From the NCBI RefSeq assembly GCF_004344915.1, contig NZ_SKFG01000034.1:1-43121 (forward strand): a DNA stretch of 43,121 nucleotides, in the 5' to 3' direction. The notes under the pieces were generated by a model that did not search any database, was not told where the DNA came from, and was given only the letters and a program-made list of their open reading frames with translations. The translations under genes and the position numbers were made by a program. Of the stretch, positions 1 through 7,869 are shown in pieces (the first letter of the stretch is position 1; each line of letters starts with the position of its first letter). Origin of the DNA: Paenibacillus albiflavus. Its GTDB lineage: Bacteria > Bacillota > Bacilli > Paenibacillales > NBRC-103111.

Positions 1-455
<455 letters not shown>

Positions 456-486
456 ATTTCTAACCTCCTTCTTTTTGAGACTTTTA

Positions 487-495
487 TATCGTATG
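487..495 (-). promoter_or_regulatory. Sigma-K-like -10 element upstream of the collagen-like gene
   Basis: The minus strand reads CATACGATA, matching the sigma-K -10 consensus CATAnnnTA. It would start transcription about 10-15 bases before the ribosome site of the collagen-like gene. No AC lies at the ideal -35 spacing; the nearest is too close, at 509-510. This is a motif match only. Confidence 0.4.
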
Positions 496-623
496 AAATA
501 AGCAATAAGTGAGAAATGGCATGTACCTATCATTGCTATAAAATAATGGAAAAGAAAGGGAAGGCCCAAGATGATATGCTCCTCATACGGTAGACAGGTG
601 AAATAATAAAACCTAAATATTGA

Positions 624-1040
624 ATCCAGCCCGTCATCCGCAGGAAGAGAAAGGGATACGCTCATTCCACTCCGCAGCAGGTCGCTGAGAACGTGCTAAA
701 CCGCAAATTCCATGCAAAAGTACCCAATGAGAAGTGGGTAACCGATGTGACGGAGTTTATGTACGGCAATGGCCAGAAAGCTTATCTGAGTGCTATTCTT
801 GATCTTCATGACAAAACGATCGTCTCTTACGTACTCGGGCATTCCAACAACAATCCACTTGTATTCCTATGACCCAGCATGTCCGTGTTGGACGGTGCAT
901 TGATAATGGTCCCATAGAATCTTTCTGGGTAACTCTAAGAAAGGGACATTAATGCCTACATCCGCTTTTACAATTACGAATGGTTGCAGGCTAAACTAAA
1001 CGGCCTTAGTCCAATGGAATTTAGGACTAAGGCCGCGTAA
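624..1040 (+). pseudogene. Decayed IS3-family (IS150-like) transposase OrfB remnant
   Basis: Three pieces of an rve-type integrase domain are readable on the plus strand. The first (624-872) carries NEKWVTDVTEFMYGNGQKAY followed by LSAILDLHDKTIVSYVLGHS, the DDE-domain start of IS3-family OrfB. A stop at 870-872 and a deletion follow. The second piece reads RCIDNGPIESFWVTLRKGH, the region around the catalytic Glu. A +1 shift leads to YNYEWLQAKLNGLSPMEFRT, the typical OrfB C-terminus, ending at the TAA at 1038-1040. The N-terminal half, OrfA and the terminal repeats were not found. It is inactive; its place next to the repetitive collagen gene suggests an accessory region. Confidence 0.85.
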
Positions 1041-1062
1041 TAGATTTTATTTTTTGTACTGT

Positions 1063-1773
1063 TTAAGCATCCTTTTTATCTGTAAAAGCGACTTTTCGTA
1101 CAATTGCATTGATGAAATCCTCATCTAAGAATGGAGCAATTGAGACAATGGATCGCATCCCTCCGGCTTCTAACTCCTTCTTGGCTAGTTCACTAAGCAC
1201 TGCTTTACTTACGAACGGCGCAATCGCTGTTATCGAACGGATACCTTCAGTGTCAGCAATCTTAAGTACAAGCTCATCAAGTACTTCCCGGCTGAGGAAA
1301 GGAGCAAGAGGCGTTATGTTCTTGATACCTTCAACCTCAGTCGCCTTACGTGCAAGCTCATCAAGCACTTCACTGCTGATGAACGGCGCTAACGGGATGA
1401 GTTCCTTTATATTAAAGCTATCCTTGATCTGATTAAACATATCATCAGCCTGTGATGCACTAAGGAGCGGTGCTACCGTTGTAATTTCCTCAACTGTTAC
1501 TTCATTATTCTGAAAATAATCAGCCGTATCCTGTTCAATCACTTTCTTGATCAATTTCGCTTCTTTGCCATCATCCAAAATTTCATCTATGCTGACACCA
1601 AAAATTTCGGCTAATACGGGCAGCTTCGAAATATCAGGCATTGTCTCGCCGCGCTCCCAATTGCTTATCGCTTGGTAACTAATGCCTAGCTGATCCGCAA
1701 GCCCCATCTGCGTAATGTCTTTCTTTTTTCTAAGGCTAGCGATATTCTTGCCAATCTTCTCCATACTGAACAT
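1063..1773 (-). CDS. XRE-family transcriptional regulator with C-terminal APF-type repeats
   Basis: 236 residues. An ATG at 1773 with AAAGGAAG upstream is chosen; an upstream frame extension to 1998 lacks homology. Residues 6-62 form a Cro/C1-type helix-turn-helix (IASLRKKKDITQMGLADQLG, then ISYQAISNWERGETMPDISK). Residues 65-85 are a linker. Residues 97-228 hold about five repeats of 27-28 residues, each with a core like I..IAPF[LVI]S..VLDELA.K, near residues 98, 126, 153, 181 and 209. The first and last are degenerate. The repeats are probably a helical ligand- or partner-sensing array (inference). Similar HTH proteins with such tails are known in Firmicutes, but I know of no defined function. 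A broken copy of its own start lies directly upstream. Confidence 0.85.
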   Translation of the reverse strand: MFSMEKIGKNIASLRKKKDITQMGLADQLGISYQAISNWERGETMPDISKLPVLAEIFGVSIDEILDDGKEAKLIKKVIEQDTADYFQNNEVTVEEITTVAPLLSASQADDMFNQIKDSFNIKELIPLAPFISSEVLDELARKATEVEGIKNITPLAPFLSREVLDELVLKIADTEGIRSITAIAPFVSKAVLSELAKKELEAGGMRSIVSIAPFLDEDFINAIVRKVAFTDKKDA

Positions 1774-1789
1774 GATTACAACACTTCCT

Positions 1790-1951
1790 TTAAATGTTTT
1801 TGGTGTTAATGTATCTATCCCTATCAATTTGGACCCATTCACTGGGCAATGGATATTGATTACTTCGCTCAGTTGTAAATTCAGTCCTTGTCTTCGTAAA
1901 CTTTCTTCTAAAGCTGGCCAACTTCTTCGTAATCCTCTCCATGTTGAACAT
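1790..1951 (-). pseudogene. Degenerate duplicate of the XRE regulator N-terminus
   Basis: A 53-codon frame starts at an ATG (1951) with a good AAGGGAG site. Its first residues, MFNMERITKKLASFRRK, align with the intact neighbour MFSMEKIGKNIASLRKK, and the DNA is also alignable over about 60 bases. After that the frame diverges and no helix-turn-helix follows. It ends just before the ribosome site of the intact gene. The best reading is a tandem duplication whose first copy has collapsed. A short translated leader peptide is possible, since its stop lies 16 bases from the next start. Confidence 0.55.
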
Positions 1952-2132
1952 GAATGCGTCACTCCCTTGATTTGATAATCCGAGTGTATCGCGTCCATTC
2001 ACTTAAGTATATCAAGTGGTTCTTGAGTTGAAAATTCCCTTTGACAGCAAGGATTCTGACTCGTTCTTATTTCTGTAAGCATAGTCTGTACACCTTCTCA
2101 ATTTACAATTGAGTTGTACCCTAATGTACAAG

Positions 2133-2173
2133 AAGAAACGGTTTCACCGGCCATATAGGCGGGTGCGTTTCTT
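2133..2173. repeat. Intergenic hairpin with GAAACG/CGTTTC arms (dispersed family copy)
   Basis: AAGAAACG at 2133-2140 pairs with CGTTTCTT at 2166-2173, and CACC pairs with GGGTG inside. Related hairpins occur at 9365-9403, 23356-23400 and 23410-23452. It lies in the roughly 500-base spacer between thiE and the XRE gene, which otherwise holds only the regulator copy, a small inverted repeat near 2095-2112 and the thiE terminator. Confidence 0.5.
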
Positions 2174-2223
2174 AAGGTATTACTTAGAATTTATGATACG
2201 ATAGCCATAAATTCTATAATTCT

Positions 2224-2258
2224 AAAAAAACGGCAACTCAATTAACGCTTGAGTGCCG
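2224..2258 (-). terminator. Rho-independent terminator of the thiamine operon
   Basis: On the minus strand CGGCACTCAA (2258-2249) pairs with TTGAGTTGCCG (2241-2231), with one bulge, followed by seven T (2230-2224). It starts 25 bases after the thiE stop. Confidence 0.85.
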
Positions 2259-2282
2259 AATTTTGAAACTTGCTTTAATTTC

Positions 2283-2918
2283 CTAAATCTGATGAACTTG
2301 CTTCATATCGCGAATCTGTTGTTTAAACAACTGAGTAACATGCTTAGGCTCTTCAGCAGCAAGAATGGCTGAAATCATCGCTATGCCATCAAATGAATAA
2401 TTCTGCAACTTAGGCAATGTCACTTCATTAATTCCTCCAATAAGAACAATTGGAATCGATACCGCCTGCCTTATTTGTTTAATTACACTTAACTCGATAT
2501 AGGAAGCGTCCTCCTTGCTTCCTGTTGGAAAGCAGGCTCCTACGCCTAAGTAATGTGCACCTGCTTGTTCAGCATGAACTGCTTGCTCGACAGTTTCAGC
2601 CGAGATGCCAACAATCATATGTTCTGCAAGGCTGCGAAGATTATGATTACCAATGTCACTTTGCCCTAAATGAATACCCTCTGCCCCTAGTTCCATCGCT
2701 AATTGAACATGGTCATTGATGAACAATGGAACTTGGTACTGCTTGCAAAGTAGATGCAATACAGCAGCTTCTTCAAGCATCTGCTCGTACAGTTTTATTT
2801 TCTCCCGATATTGAACACAGGTCGCCCCACCCTGCAAAGCAAGTCCTACTCGTTCCTTCAAACAATCCTTACCGTCAGTTACAATATATAATGTAAGATC
2901 AAATGGCTGCTGATGCAT
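2283..2918 (-). CDS. thiE: Thiamine-phosphate synthase ThiE
   Basis: 211 residues, normal for the family. It joins HMP-pyrophosphate and hydroxyethylthiazole phosphate into thiamine phosphate in the cytosol. The TIM-barrel motifs are in order: LYIVTDG near the N-terminus, GGATCVQYREK for pyrophosphate/pyrimidine binding, LFINDHVQLAMELGAEGIHL with the Mg-binding Asp, HYLGVGACFPTGSKEDA in the flexible loop, and VLIGGINE. I chose the ATG at 2918 (GAAGG, 6 bases upstream) over an in-frame TTG at 2942. It overlaps the end of thiM by 20 bases, so the two are translationally coupled. It is the last gene of tenA-thiD-thiM-thiE and is followed by a terminator. Confidence 0.95.
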   Translation of the reverse strand: MHQQPFDLTLYIVTDGKDCLKERVGLALQGGATCVQYREKIKLYEQMLEEAAVLHLLCKQYQVPLFINDHVQLAMELGAEGIHLGQSDIGNHNLRSLAEHMIVGISAETVEQAVHAEQAGAHYLGVGACFPTGSKEDASYIELSVIKQIRQAVSIPIVLIGGINEVTLPKLQNYSFDGIAMISAILAAEEPKHVTQLFKQQIRDMKQVHQI

Positions 2919-3714
2919 AGGCGACCTTCGCTTTCTGTGCAATCATAGCTTCGTTCATCGCAGACATCTCATCAAAGAACCTTTGACGGAATGTACCTAA
3001 GCGACGTTCATGCACAAGTGAACGGGCTGCCTCTTCGCCTGCAATTCCGACTGCCGTTAATGCAAGTACTGCTGCATCAAGCGCTGGCAGTCCAGTACCA
3101 ACTAAGCAGCCCGTAACAGAAGCTGTCATGCAGCCTGTACCTGTTACATCAGCAAGAATCGGGTGTCCATTGGCAATTTCTACTGAATGGACGCCATCTG
3201 TAACAAAATCTATAGGACCACTTGCAGAAATGACACAGTTCAAGCTCTTCGCTAATTGATCTGCCTTATCCGCATCAAAAGGAGCGTTAGGATCAGCATC
3301 CACTCCACGCCCACTGCTCAATCCTGTTAATGTGGCAATCTCTGAACGGTTCCCACGGATGACAGTAAACTTCACTTGATCTAGCAAAGCTTCAATGCAT
3401 TGCTTGCGATATGCACTTGCACCAACTCCAACAGGATCTAGAACAACTGGAATATGAAGACGATTCGCCTCTTTACCTGCACGAACCATGGATAAAAGCT
3501 GCTCTTCTTGAATCGTGCCGATATTGATGACAAGTGCATGGCACAGCCCAACCATTTGCTCACTATCATCGGGATTTAATGTCATAATCGGACTTCCGCC
3601 TGCCGATAAAGTTATGTTAGCACAATCATTAACCGTTACAATATTTGTTAAATGATGCACATACGGATGAAAGGCTTGCATGTCTTTCCACTGTCTAGCA
3701 AATTTATTGTTCAT
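2899..3714 (-). CDS. thiM: Hydroxyethylthiazole kinase ThiM
   Basis: 271 residues, usual length. It phosphorylates 4-methyl-5-(2-hydroxyethyl)thiazole, a thiazole salvage step. Visible family motifs are VHHLTNIVTVNDCAN near the N-terminus, VVLDPVGVGAS, and the ribokinase-type anion hole with catalytic Cys in ILADVTGTGCMTAS. The ATG start at 3714 overlaps the thiD stop as ATGA, so translation is coupled; a longer frame start inside thiD is rejected. The product feeds ThiE, the next gene. Confidence 0.95.
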   Translation of the reverse strand: MNNKFARQWKDMQAFHPYVHHLTNIVTVNDCANITLSAGGSPIMTLNPDDSEQMVGLCHALVINIGTIQEEQLLSMVRAGKEANRLHIPVVLDPVGVGASAYRKQCIEALLDQVKFTVIRGNRSEIATLTGLSSGRGVDADPNAPFDADKADQLAKSLNCVISASGPIDFVTDGVHSVEIANGHPILADVTGTGCMTASVTGCLVGTGLPALDAAVLALTAVGIAGEEAARSLVHERRLGTFRQRFFDEMSAMNEAMIAQKAKVAYASAAI

Positions 3715-4523
3715 AATGAACCGCCTGCTCTCCACAAAGAATGAAAATGATGTATCGGTCCTGAGCCTTGTCCAACCGCATAAGCGTTCCGAATTCCCTT
3801 AGTTACATACAATTTGGCTAATCGAATGGCTTCATTGCGCTCATATCCACGCGCCCACAATGCAGCAATTGCAGATGAAAGACTGCATCCTGTTCCATGT
3901 GTATGCTCACTAATTACCCATTCCTCTGTAAATGTCGTTCCATCAGATAAATAATCAATCGATACTTGTGTGCCACTAGAATCCCGAACTGGCAAATGCC
4001 CGCCTTTAAGCAACACTTCACAGCCGAATGTGCTGGCTAAATCAGCAACTACTGCTTGCATAATGGAATGAGAGTGAATGGAAGATCCATATAGAAGCTC
4101 TGCTTCATGCAAATTAGGCGTCATCAAGCTACAAATAGGAAATAGCTTTGTTCTTAGCGCATCTACCTGATCAGGTTCAAGTAAACGATGACCACTCGTA
4201 GACACCATTACAGGATCTACAATAACAATTGGCGGCTTATACCGCTTGATTGCTTCTGCAATTTCGTGAATAATGAACTTCTCGGCAACCATCCCAATTT
4301 TGACTGCATCAATTCGGATGTCTGAGAACACCGACTCGAGTTGCTTAGCAACAATATGGCTACTTAGCGTCTCAATCGCCTGCACACCGAGCGTATTCTG
4401 GGCTGTAATCGCAGTAATTACACTAAGCCCATATACACCTAGTGCAGAGAATGTTTTGAGATCAGCTTGAATCCCCGCTCCACCGCCTGAATCACTGCCT
4501 GCAATCGTTAGTACATGCTGCAT
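3711..4523 (-). CDS. thiD: Hydroxymethylpyrimidine/phosphomethylpyrimidine kinase ThiD
   Basis: 270 residues. It phosphorylates HMP and then HMP-P to the diphosphate used by ThiE. The N-terminus VLTIAGSDSGGGAGIQADLK is the substrate-binding signature. IVIVDPVMVSTSGHRLL and the C-terminal HTHGTGCSLSSAIAAL (ATP/anion hole, catalytic Cys) follow. The ATG at 4523 is preceded by GAGGTGAGAGGA; a further in-frame ATG at 4565 has no ribosome site and adds no homology. It follows tenA after 66 bases and overlaps thiM by four. Confidence 0.95.
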   Translation of the reverse strand: MQHVLTIAGSDSGGGAGIQADLKTFSALGVYGLSVITAITAQNTLGVQAIETLSSHIVAKQLESVFSDIRIDAVKIGMVAEKFIIHEIAEAIKRYKPPIVIVDPVMVSTSGHRLLEPDQVDALRTKLFPICSLMTPNLHEAELLYGSSIHSHSIMQAVVADLASTFGCEVLLKGGHLPVRDSSGTQVSIDYLSDGTTFTEEWVISEHTHGTGCSLSSAIAALWARGYERNEAIRLAKLYVTKGIRNAYAVGQGSGPIHHFHSLWRAGGSL

Positions 4524-4589
4524 TCCTCTCACCTCAAGGTTATAAAATATACATAGTGCAGCCATCGATACGATGATCTAACTCAAAAA

Positions 4590-5261
4590 TTAAGCCTCAA
4601 GCTGATATGCCATAGTCCAAAATTGATATTCCATCTGGCAGCTTACTCGGAAGGCTTCCTCTACACGAAGCTGCTCAGCTTCTGACGAATTAGCAGACAA
4701 GACATCTAATTTAGAACATACAATCTCTACCCATGATGGCTTCTGTTCCTTTGCATAGAACGTAATCCATTGGTAGTAAGGATGATTCTCAGCAGGTGGC
4801 GATTCACTCATGATGCGCTTCGCAATATATTCATACGTCCAAGGACATGGTAGCATCGCCGCATATAATTCGGGAACCGTACCAAATTGCGCTGTAGTAA
4901 ACATGTGATTCCGGTAATTCCGAGTTGCCGATGCCATGGCTTCTGACTTTATCTCGTCTACTGACACGCCTGCTGCTTCGCAGAACACGTGATGCGGCTG
5001 CACCTCATCATTCAGAATATAGCTAATCCCTTGGTGGAAGAATGTCATATCCTCACGCGTGCTAACTTTCGTAATCGCCATTGCATACAGTTGTATGTAC
5101 GCATTCAAATAGAGATGATCCTGCTGAACATAATGAATGAGCTGATCCTTAGACAAACTCCCCTGCCGGATTCCTGCAACAAAAGGATGTTCATAAAGCT
5201 GTTGAAATAAGTCCTCGTTGATCTCGCGCAGCTTAGCTGATAATGATCGAATCATAGCCAT
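4590..5261 (-). CDS. tenA: Thiaminase II / aminopyrimidine aminohydrolase TenA
   Basis: 223 residues. TenA hydrolyses aminomethyl-HMP from degraded thiamine to HMP, supplying ThiD. The catalytic set of the family is present: Asp48 in YVQQDHLYL, Cys139 in MLPCPWTYEYI, and Glu211 in CQMEYQFW. The start at 5261 follows AGGAGGAGGG; upstream in-frame codons lie in the riboswitch terminator, so they cannot be coding. It is the first gene of the TPP-controlled operon. With no thiC, thiG or thiF here, the operon looks built for salvage of both precursor halves. Confidence 0.94.
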   Translation of the reverse strand: MAMIRSLSAKLREINEDLFQQLYEHPFVAGIRQGSLSKDQLIHYVQQDHLYLNAYIQLYAMAITKVSTREDMTFFHQGISYILNDEVQPHHVFCEAAGVSVDEIKSEAMASATRNYRNHMFTTAQFGTVPELYAAMLPCPWTYEYIAKRIMSESPPAENHPYYQWITFYAKEQKPSWVEIVCSKLDVLSANSSEAEQLRVEEAFRVSCQMEYQFWTMAYQLEA

Positions 5262-5313
5262 ACCCTTCCCTCCTCCTGTATAAAGCATCTCAAATAAAAA
5301 ACTCACCGGATGC

Positions 5314-5342
5314 AAAAAAACCATTTCCTGTACAGGAAATGG
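5314..5342 (-). terminator. Attenuator terminator of the TPP riboswitch
   Basis: The perfect palindrome CCATTTCCTGTACAGGAAATGG (given here as arms CCATTTCCTG and CAGGAAATGG around TA) is followed by seven T on the minus strand (5320-5314). It lies between the aptamer and the tenA ribosome site, where TPP binding would favour premature termination. Confidence 0.85.
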
Positions 5343-5370
5343 TTCGGATCTCATAATTGCATAGTACCGA

Positions 5371-5460
5371 AGCCCACTTCCCTACGCTAGTATGAACTAG
5401 ATCAGGTTCAAAGGGTCCGAGCCTCGCGCTCGTCTCAATCTTGCGATTCCCCTAGTGGTT
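5371..5460 (-). promoter_or_regulatory. TPP (thi-box) riboswitch aptamer
   Basis: On the minus strand the conserved thi-box order is clear: CCACTAGGGG, then TTGAGA (usual CUGAGA), ACCCTTTGAACCTGATC, then TAGTTCATACTAGCGTAGGG and AAGTGG. P1 is formed by CCAC with GTGG, and the P4/P5 arm by CTAGTTCATACTAG. It controls tenA-thiD-thiM-thiE through the downstream attenuator, shutting transcription when thiamine pyrophosphate is abundant. Confidence 0.95.
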
Positions 5461-5484
5461 ACTTTTGCTATTTAAGTTGACCTC

Positions 5485-5513
5485 AATATATCACGGTCTT
5501 ATTAGAGCGTCAA
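5485..5513 (-). promoter_or_regulatory. Sigma-A promoter of the thiamine operon
   Basis: The minus strand carries TTGACG (5513-5508), a 17-base spacer and TATATT (5490-5485). Transcription would start about 20 bases before the TPP aptamer. Confidence 0.75.
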
Positions 5514-5543
5514 GCTAGTCTGGATGTAACTGATCCCACCATG

Positions 5544-6521
5544 TTAGGTTTGATAACTAATCACACCATCTCGCTCTGAACGTTTAATTCGACCTTCACC
5601 TTCGAGATACACGAGATGTGCAATCGTTTCTGCGAGCGCGAAGCGAAGCTGATGCGTCGTCAGCCTAAAGCCGAAGACGGTGCGGCACAGCTCGTAGGCT
5701 GTCATCGGGTGACGGAGATGCTCCACCATGACACTTAAGCGCTCATGGTGGTGAACGATCAGTTCGGCGGCACGCTCGCCGAACTTTGCGAACGGCTCTC
5801 GGTGGCCAGGATAAGCTGCATCCACCGAGAGCTGTTGAACCGCCGCAAGCGAGCTTAGATAAGCGCGCAACGGGTCTTCATCAACGTCAGGCATGTAGCT
5901 GACGTTGGGGGAAATTTGCGGCAGCACATGGTCGCCGCAAAGAATCTCGCGAGCCTCGCGGTTGTAGAAGCAGAGATGCCCCGCGGCATGGCCCGGGGTC
6001 TCGATAGCTTCGTACAAGCGGTCGCCGAGGCGCACAAGCTCGCCCGCAGCAATCGCTGTCATCGCAGGCTGCGGGGATACGTGATCGACGAACTCACGCA
6101 TGTGGTTCGTCATCTCGTCCCGCAGCTCGGTCGGCAGCCCATGCTGCGCGAAGCTTTCGCAGAGCAGCCGCGTCATCGGCTGCTCGGCGCCCCACATGAG
6201 CGAAGTCAGGCGTATCCCCGTCTCCGATAGGAGAACGGGGGCGCCGCCCGCTCGCTCCTGGAACCAGCCTGCCATCCCGTAATGATCGGGATGGTAATGG
6301 GTCAGTACGACCTGTTCCACTTGGTCGTATTTAATGCCTAGCTCTTGGAATGCCTTCTCCCACGCTTCTTCAGAATCTTTTGTATGTAAACCTGGGTCGA
6401 TTACGGTAAATCCATTCTTTCCCTTCAACACATACGCATTCACCCAGCGAAGCGGAAATGGCAGTGGCACTCTTACTTGTATGAGATCATCCCGAAGGAT
6501 GGTAACCGTCTCTCTCATCAT
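5544..6521 (-). CDS. Metallo-beta-lactamase-fold hydrolase with C-terminal winged helix
   Basis: 325 residues, with AAGGGGG before tandem ATG codons at 6521/6518. The zinc-site motifs are complete: THYHPDHYG (His75, His77, Asp79, His80), TPGHAAGHLCFY, CGDHVLP and AYPGH. Residues 240-325 look like the winged-helix-type tail of LACTB2-like/YqjP-type enzymes. The substrate cannot be told from sequence; a thioester or phosphodiester hydrolase is possible. It is monocistronic: thiamine genes lie downstream on the same strand but have their own promoter. The middle of the gene (about 5640-6290) is visibly richer in G and C than its neighbours, which creates long non-coding frames on the other strand. 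Confidence 0.85.
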   Translation of the reverse strand: MMRETVTILRDDLIQVRVPLPFPLRWVNAYVLKGKNGFTVIDPGLHTKDSEEAWEKAFQELGIKYDQVEQVVLTHYHPDHYGMAGWFQERAGGAPVLLSETGIRLTSLMWGAEQPMTRLLCESFAQHGLPTELRDEMTNHMREFVDHVSPQPAMTAIAAGELVRLGDRLYEAIETPGHAAGHLCFYNREAREILCGDHVLPQISPNVSYMPDVDEDPLRAYLSSLAAVQQLSVDAAYPGHREPFAKFGERAAELIVHHHERLSVMVEHLRHPMTAYELCRTVFGFRLTTHQLRFALAETIAHLVYLEGEGRIKRSERDGVISYQT

Positions 6522-6681
6522 TAATAACCCCCTTACGTATCATCCAATTGTCAATAACCTTATTATGACATAAGCAGAGCGACAATTGGAATATGACTGA
6601 AAAACGCTTTTGCTGTAAAATAATTCCATGGTAAAATAAGAGAAAGCGATTACACCATTCTCACTATAGAGGTGATTCAGG

Positions 6682-7869
6682 TTGGTTAGCTATACCGAAT
6701 ATCGACAAGCTTTTGAAGGAATTCCGAAACCTTTCGCTTATCTTGATCTCGATCTGCTTGAGCAGAACATTCAGCATGTTCTTACCCTCTCAGGCTCCAA
6801 ACAAATTCGGATTGCTAGCAAATCCATTCGCTCTCGCGAGGTTATAAAGAGAATCCTGGATTACGATTCGCGATTTATCGGATTGATGTGTTTTACAGCA
6901 GACGAAGCGATCTTTCTTGCCGAACATGGCTTTCAAGATTTACTGCTCGGCTATCCGATCTGGGATCGGCATGCCATTCACGCAATCGCTCGCAAAGTAG
7001 CAGAGGGAAATCAGATTACCTTGATGGTTGATTCCATTCAGCATGTGGAACATATCGAAAAGATCGCAGAGCAAGTAGGCTGCAAGCTTCCTCTATGTAT
7101 TGATCTCGATCTTTCGATGGATTTTTTCAGCCTGCATTTTGGCGTATGGCGTTCTCCGATTCGAACTGCTGCGGCTGGAGTCAAGTTAGCCGAACGAATT
7201 GCGAGCTCATCGCATGTAACACTTGATGGCATCATGGGGTATGAGGCTCAAATTGCCGGTGTTGGCGATGCCAACCCTTCGACTAAGATGCGAAATCAGC
7301 TTATTCGTTACCTCAAGCACAAATCCATTAAGCAAATCGCTACTATTCGTGCAGAATTTATTCATACGCTTCATGCCAAAGGAATTGTTCCACGCATCGT
7401 AAATGGGGGTGGAAGCGGTAGTCTCGACTCTACTTGCGCGGAAGAGGTTGTCACTGAGGTTACAGTAGGATCAGCCTTTTACTCACCTGTATTATTTGAT
7501 TATTATGACAATTTCAGATTTCAGCCTGCTGCCGGCTATGCAATTGAAATTGTTCGACAGCCGAGAGCCGATATTTATACCTGTCTTGGCGGTGGATATA
7601 CGGCATCAGGAGCAATCGCCCTGGATAAACAGCCGAAACCTTATTTACCAGAAGGTACCGAGCTCCTGTCAATGGAGGGAGCAGGTGAAGTACAAACTCC
7701 AATTCTTTATCGTGGGGCTGAGCCAATAATGTTAGGTGATCCTATATTTATGCGCCACAGCAAAGCAGGAGAGCTATGTGAACGATTCAAGGAGCTGCAT
7801 ATACTCACACAAGGACAAGTCACGCAAACGATGTTAACTTATCGTGGAGAAGGGCGATGTTTTTTATGA
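6682..7869 (+). CDS. PLP-dependent alanine racemase-like / D-threonine aldolase-like enzyme
   Basis: 395 residues from a TTG start with GAGGTGATT upstream. It has a fold-type III PLP barrel: PFAYLDLDLLEQN, then RIASKSIRS with the PLP lysine (Lys47), then SLHFGVWRSP, IVNGGGSGS for phosphate binding, and a beta-domain with LGGGYTASGA. The family includes DSD1-type D-amino-acid deaminases and D-threonine aldolases, often annotated only as amino acid deaminase/aldolase. Its stop overlaps the start of the FAD oxidase as ATGA, so both are made together and probably act in one pathway. The substrate is unknown. Confidence 0.85.
   Translation: MVSYTEYRQAFEGIPKPFAYLDLDLLEQNIQHVLTLSGSKQIRIASKSIRSREVIKRILDYDSRFIGLMCFTADEAIFLAEHGFQDLLLGYPIWDRHAIHAIARKVAEGNQITLMVDSIQHVEHIEKIAEQVGCKLPLCIDLDLSMDFFSLHFGVWRSPIRTAAAGVKLAERIASSSHVTLDGIMGYEAQIAGVGDANPSTKMRNQLIRYLKHKSIKQIATIRAEFIHTLHAKGIVPRIVNGGGSGSLDSTCAEEVVTEVTVGSAFYSPVLFDYYDNFRFQPAAGYAIEIVRQPRADIYTCLGGGYTASGAIALDKQPKPYLPEGTELLSMEGAGEVQTPILYRGAEPIMLGDPIFMRHSKAGELCERFKELHILTQGQVTQTMLTYRGEGRCFL

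Noticed and set aside
624-1040. Functional transposase
   Set aside because: An internal stop, a deletion between the two catalytic parts and a frame shift show it is a relic.
5262-5354. Longer N-terminus of TenA
   Set aside because: These codons overlap the riboswitch attenuator, and a strong AGGAGG fixes the start at 5261.
5916-6230. 104-codon plus-strand frame inside the MBL-fold gene
   Set aside because: It is the antisense shadow of a GC-rich coding stretch with no family motifs or ribosome site.
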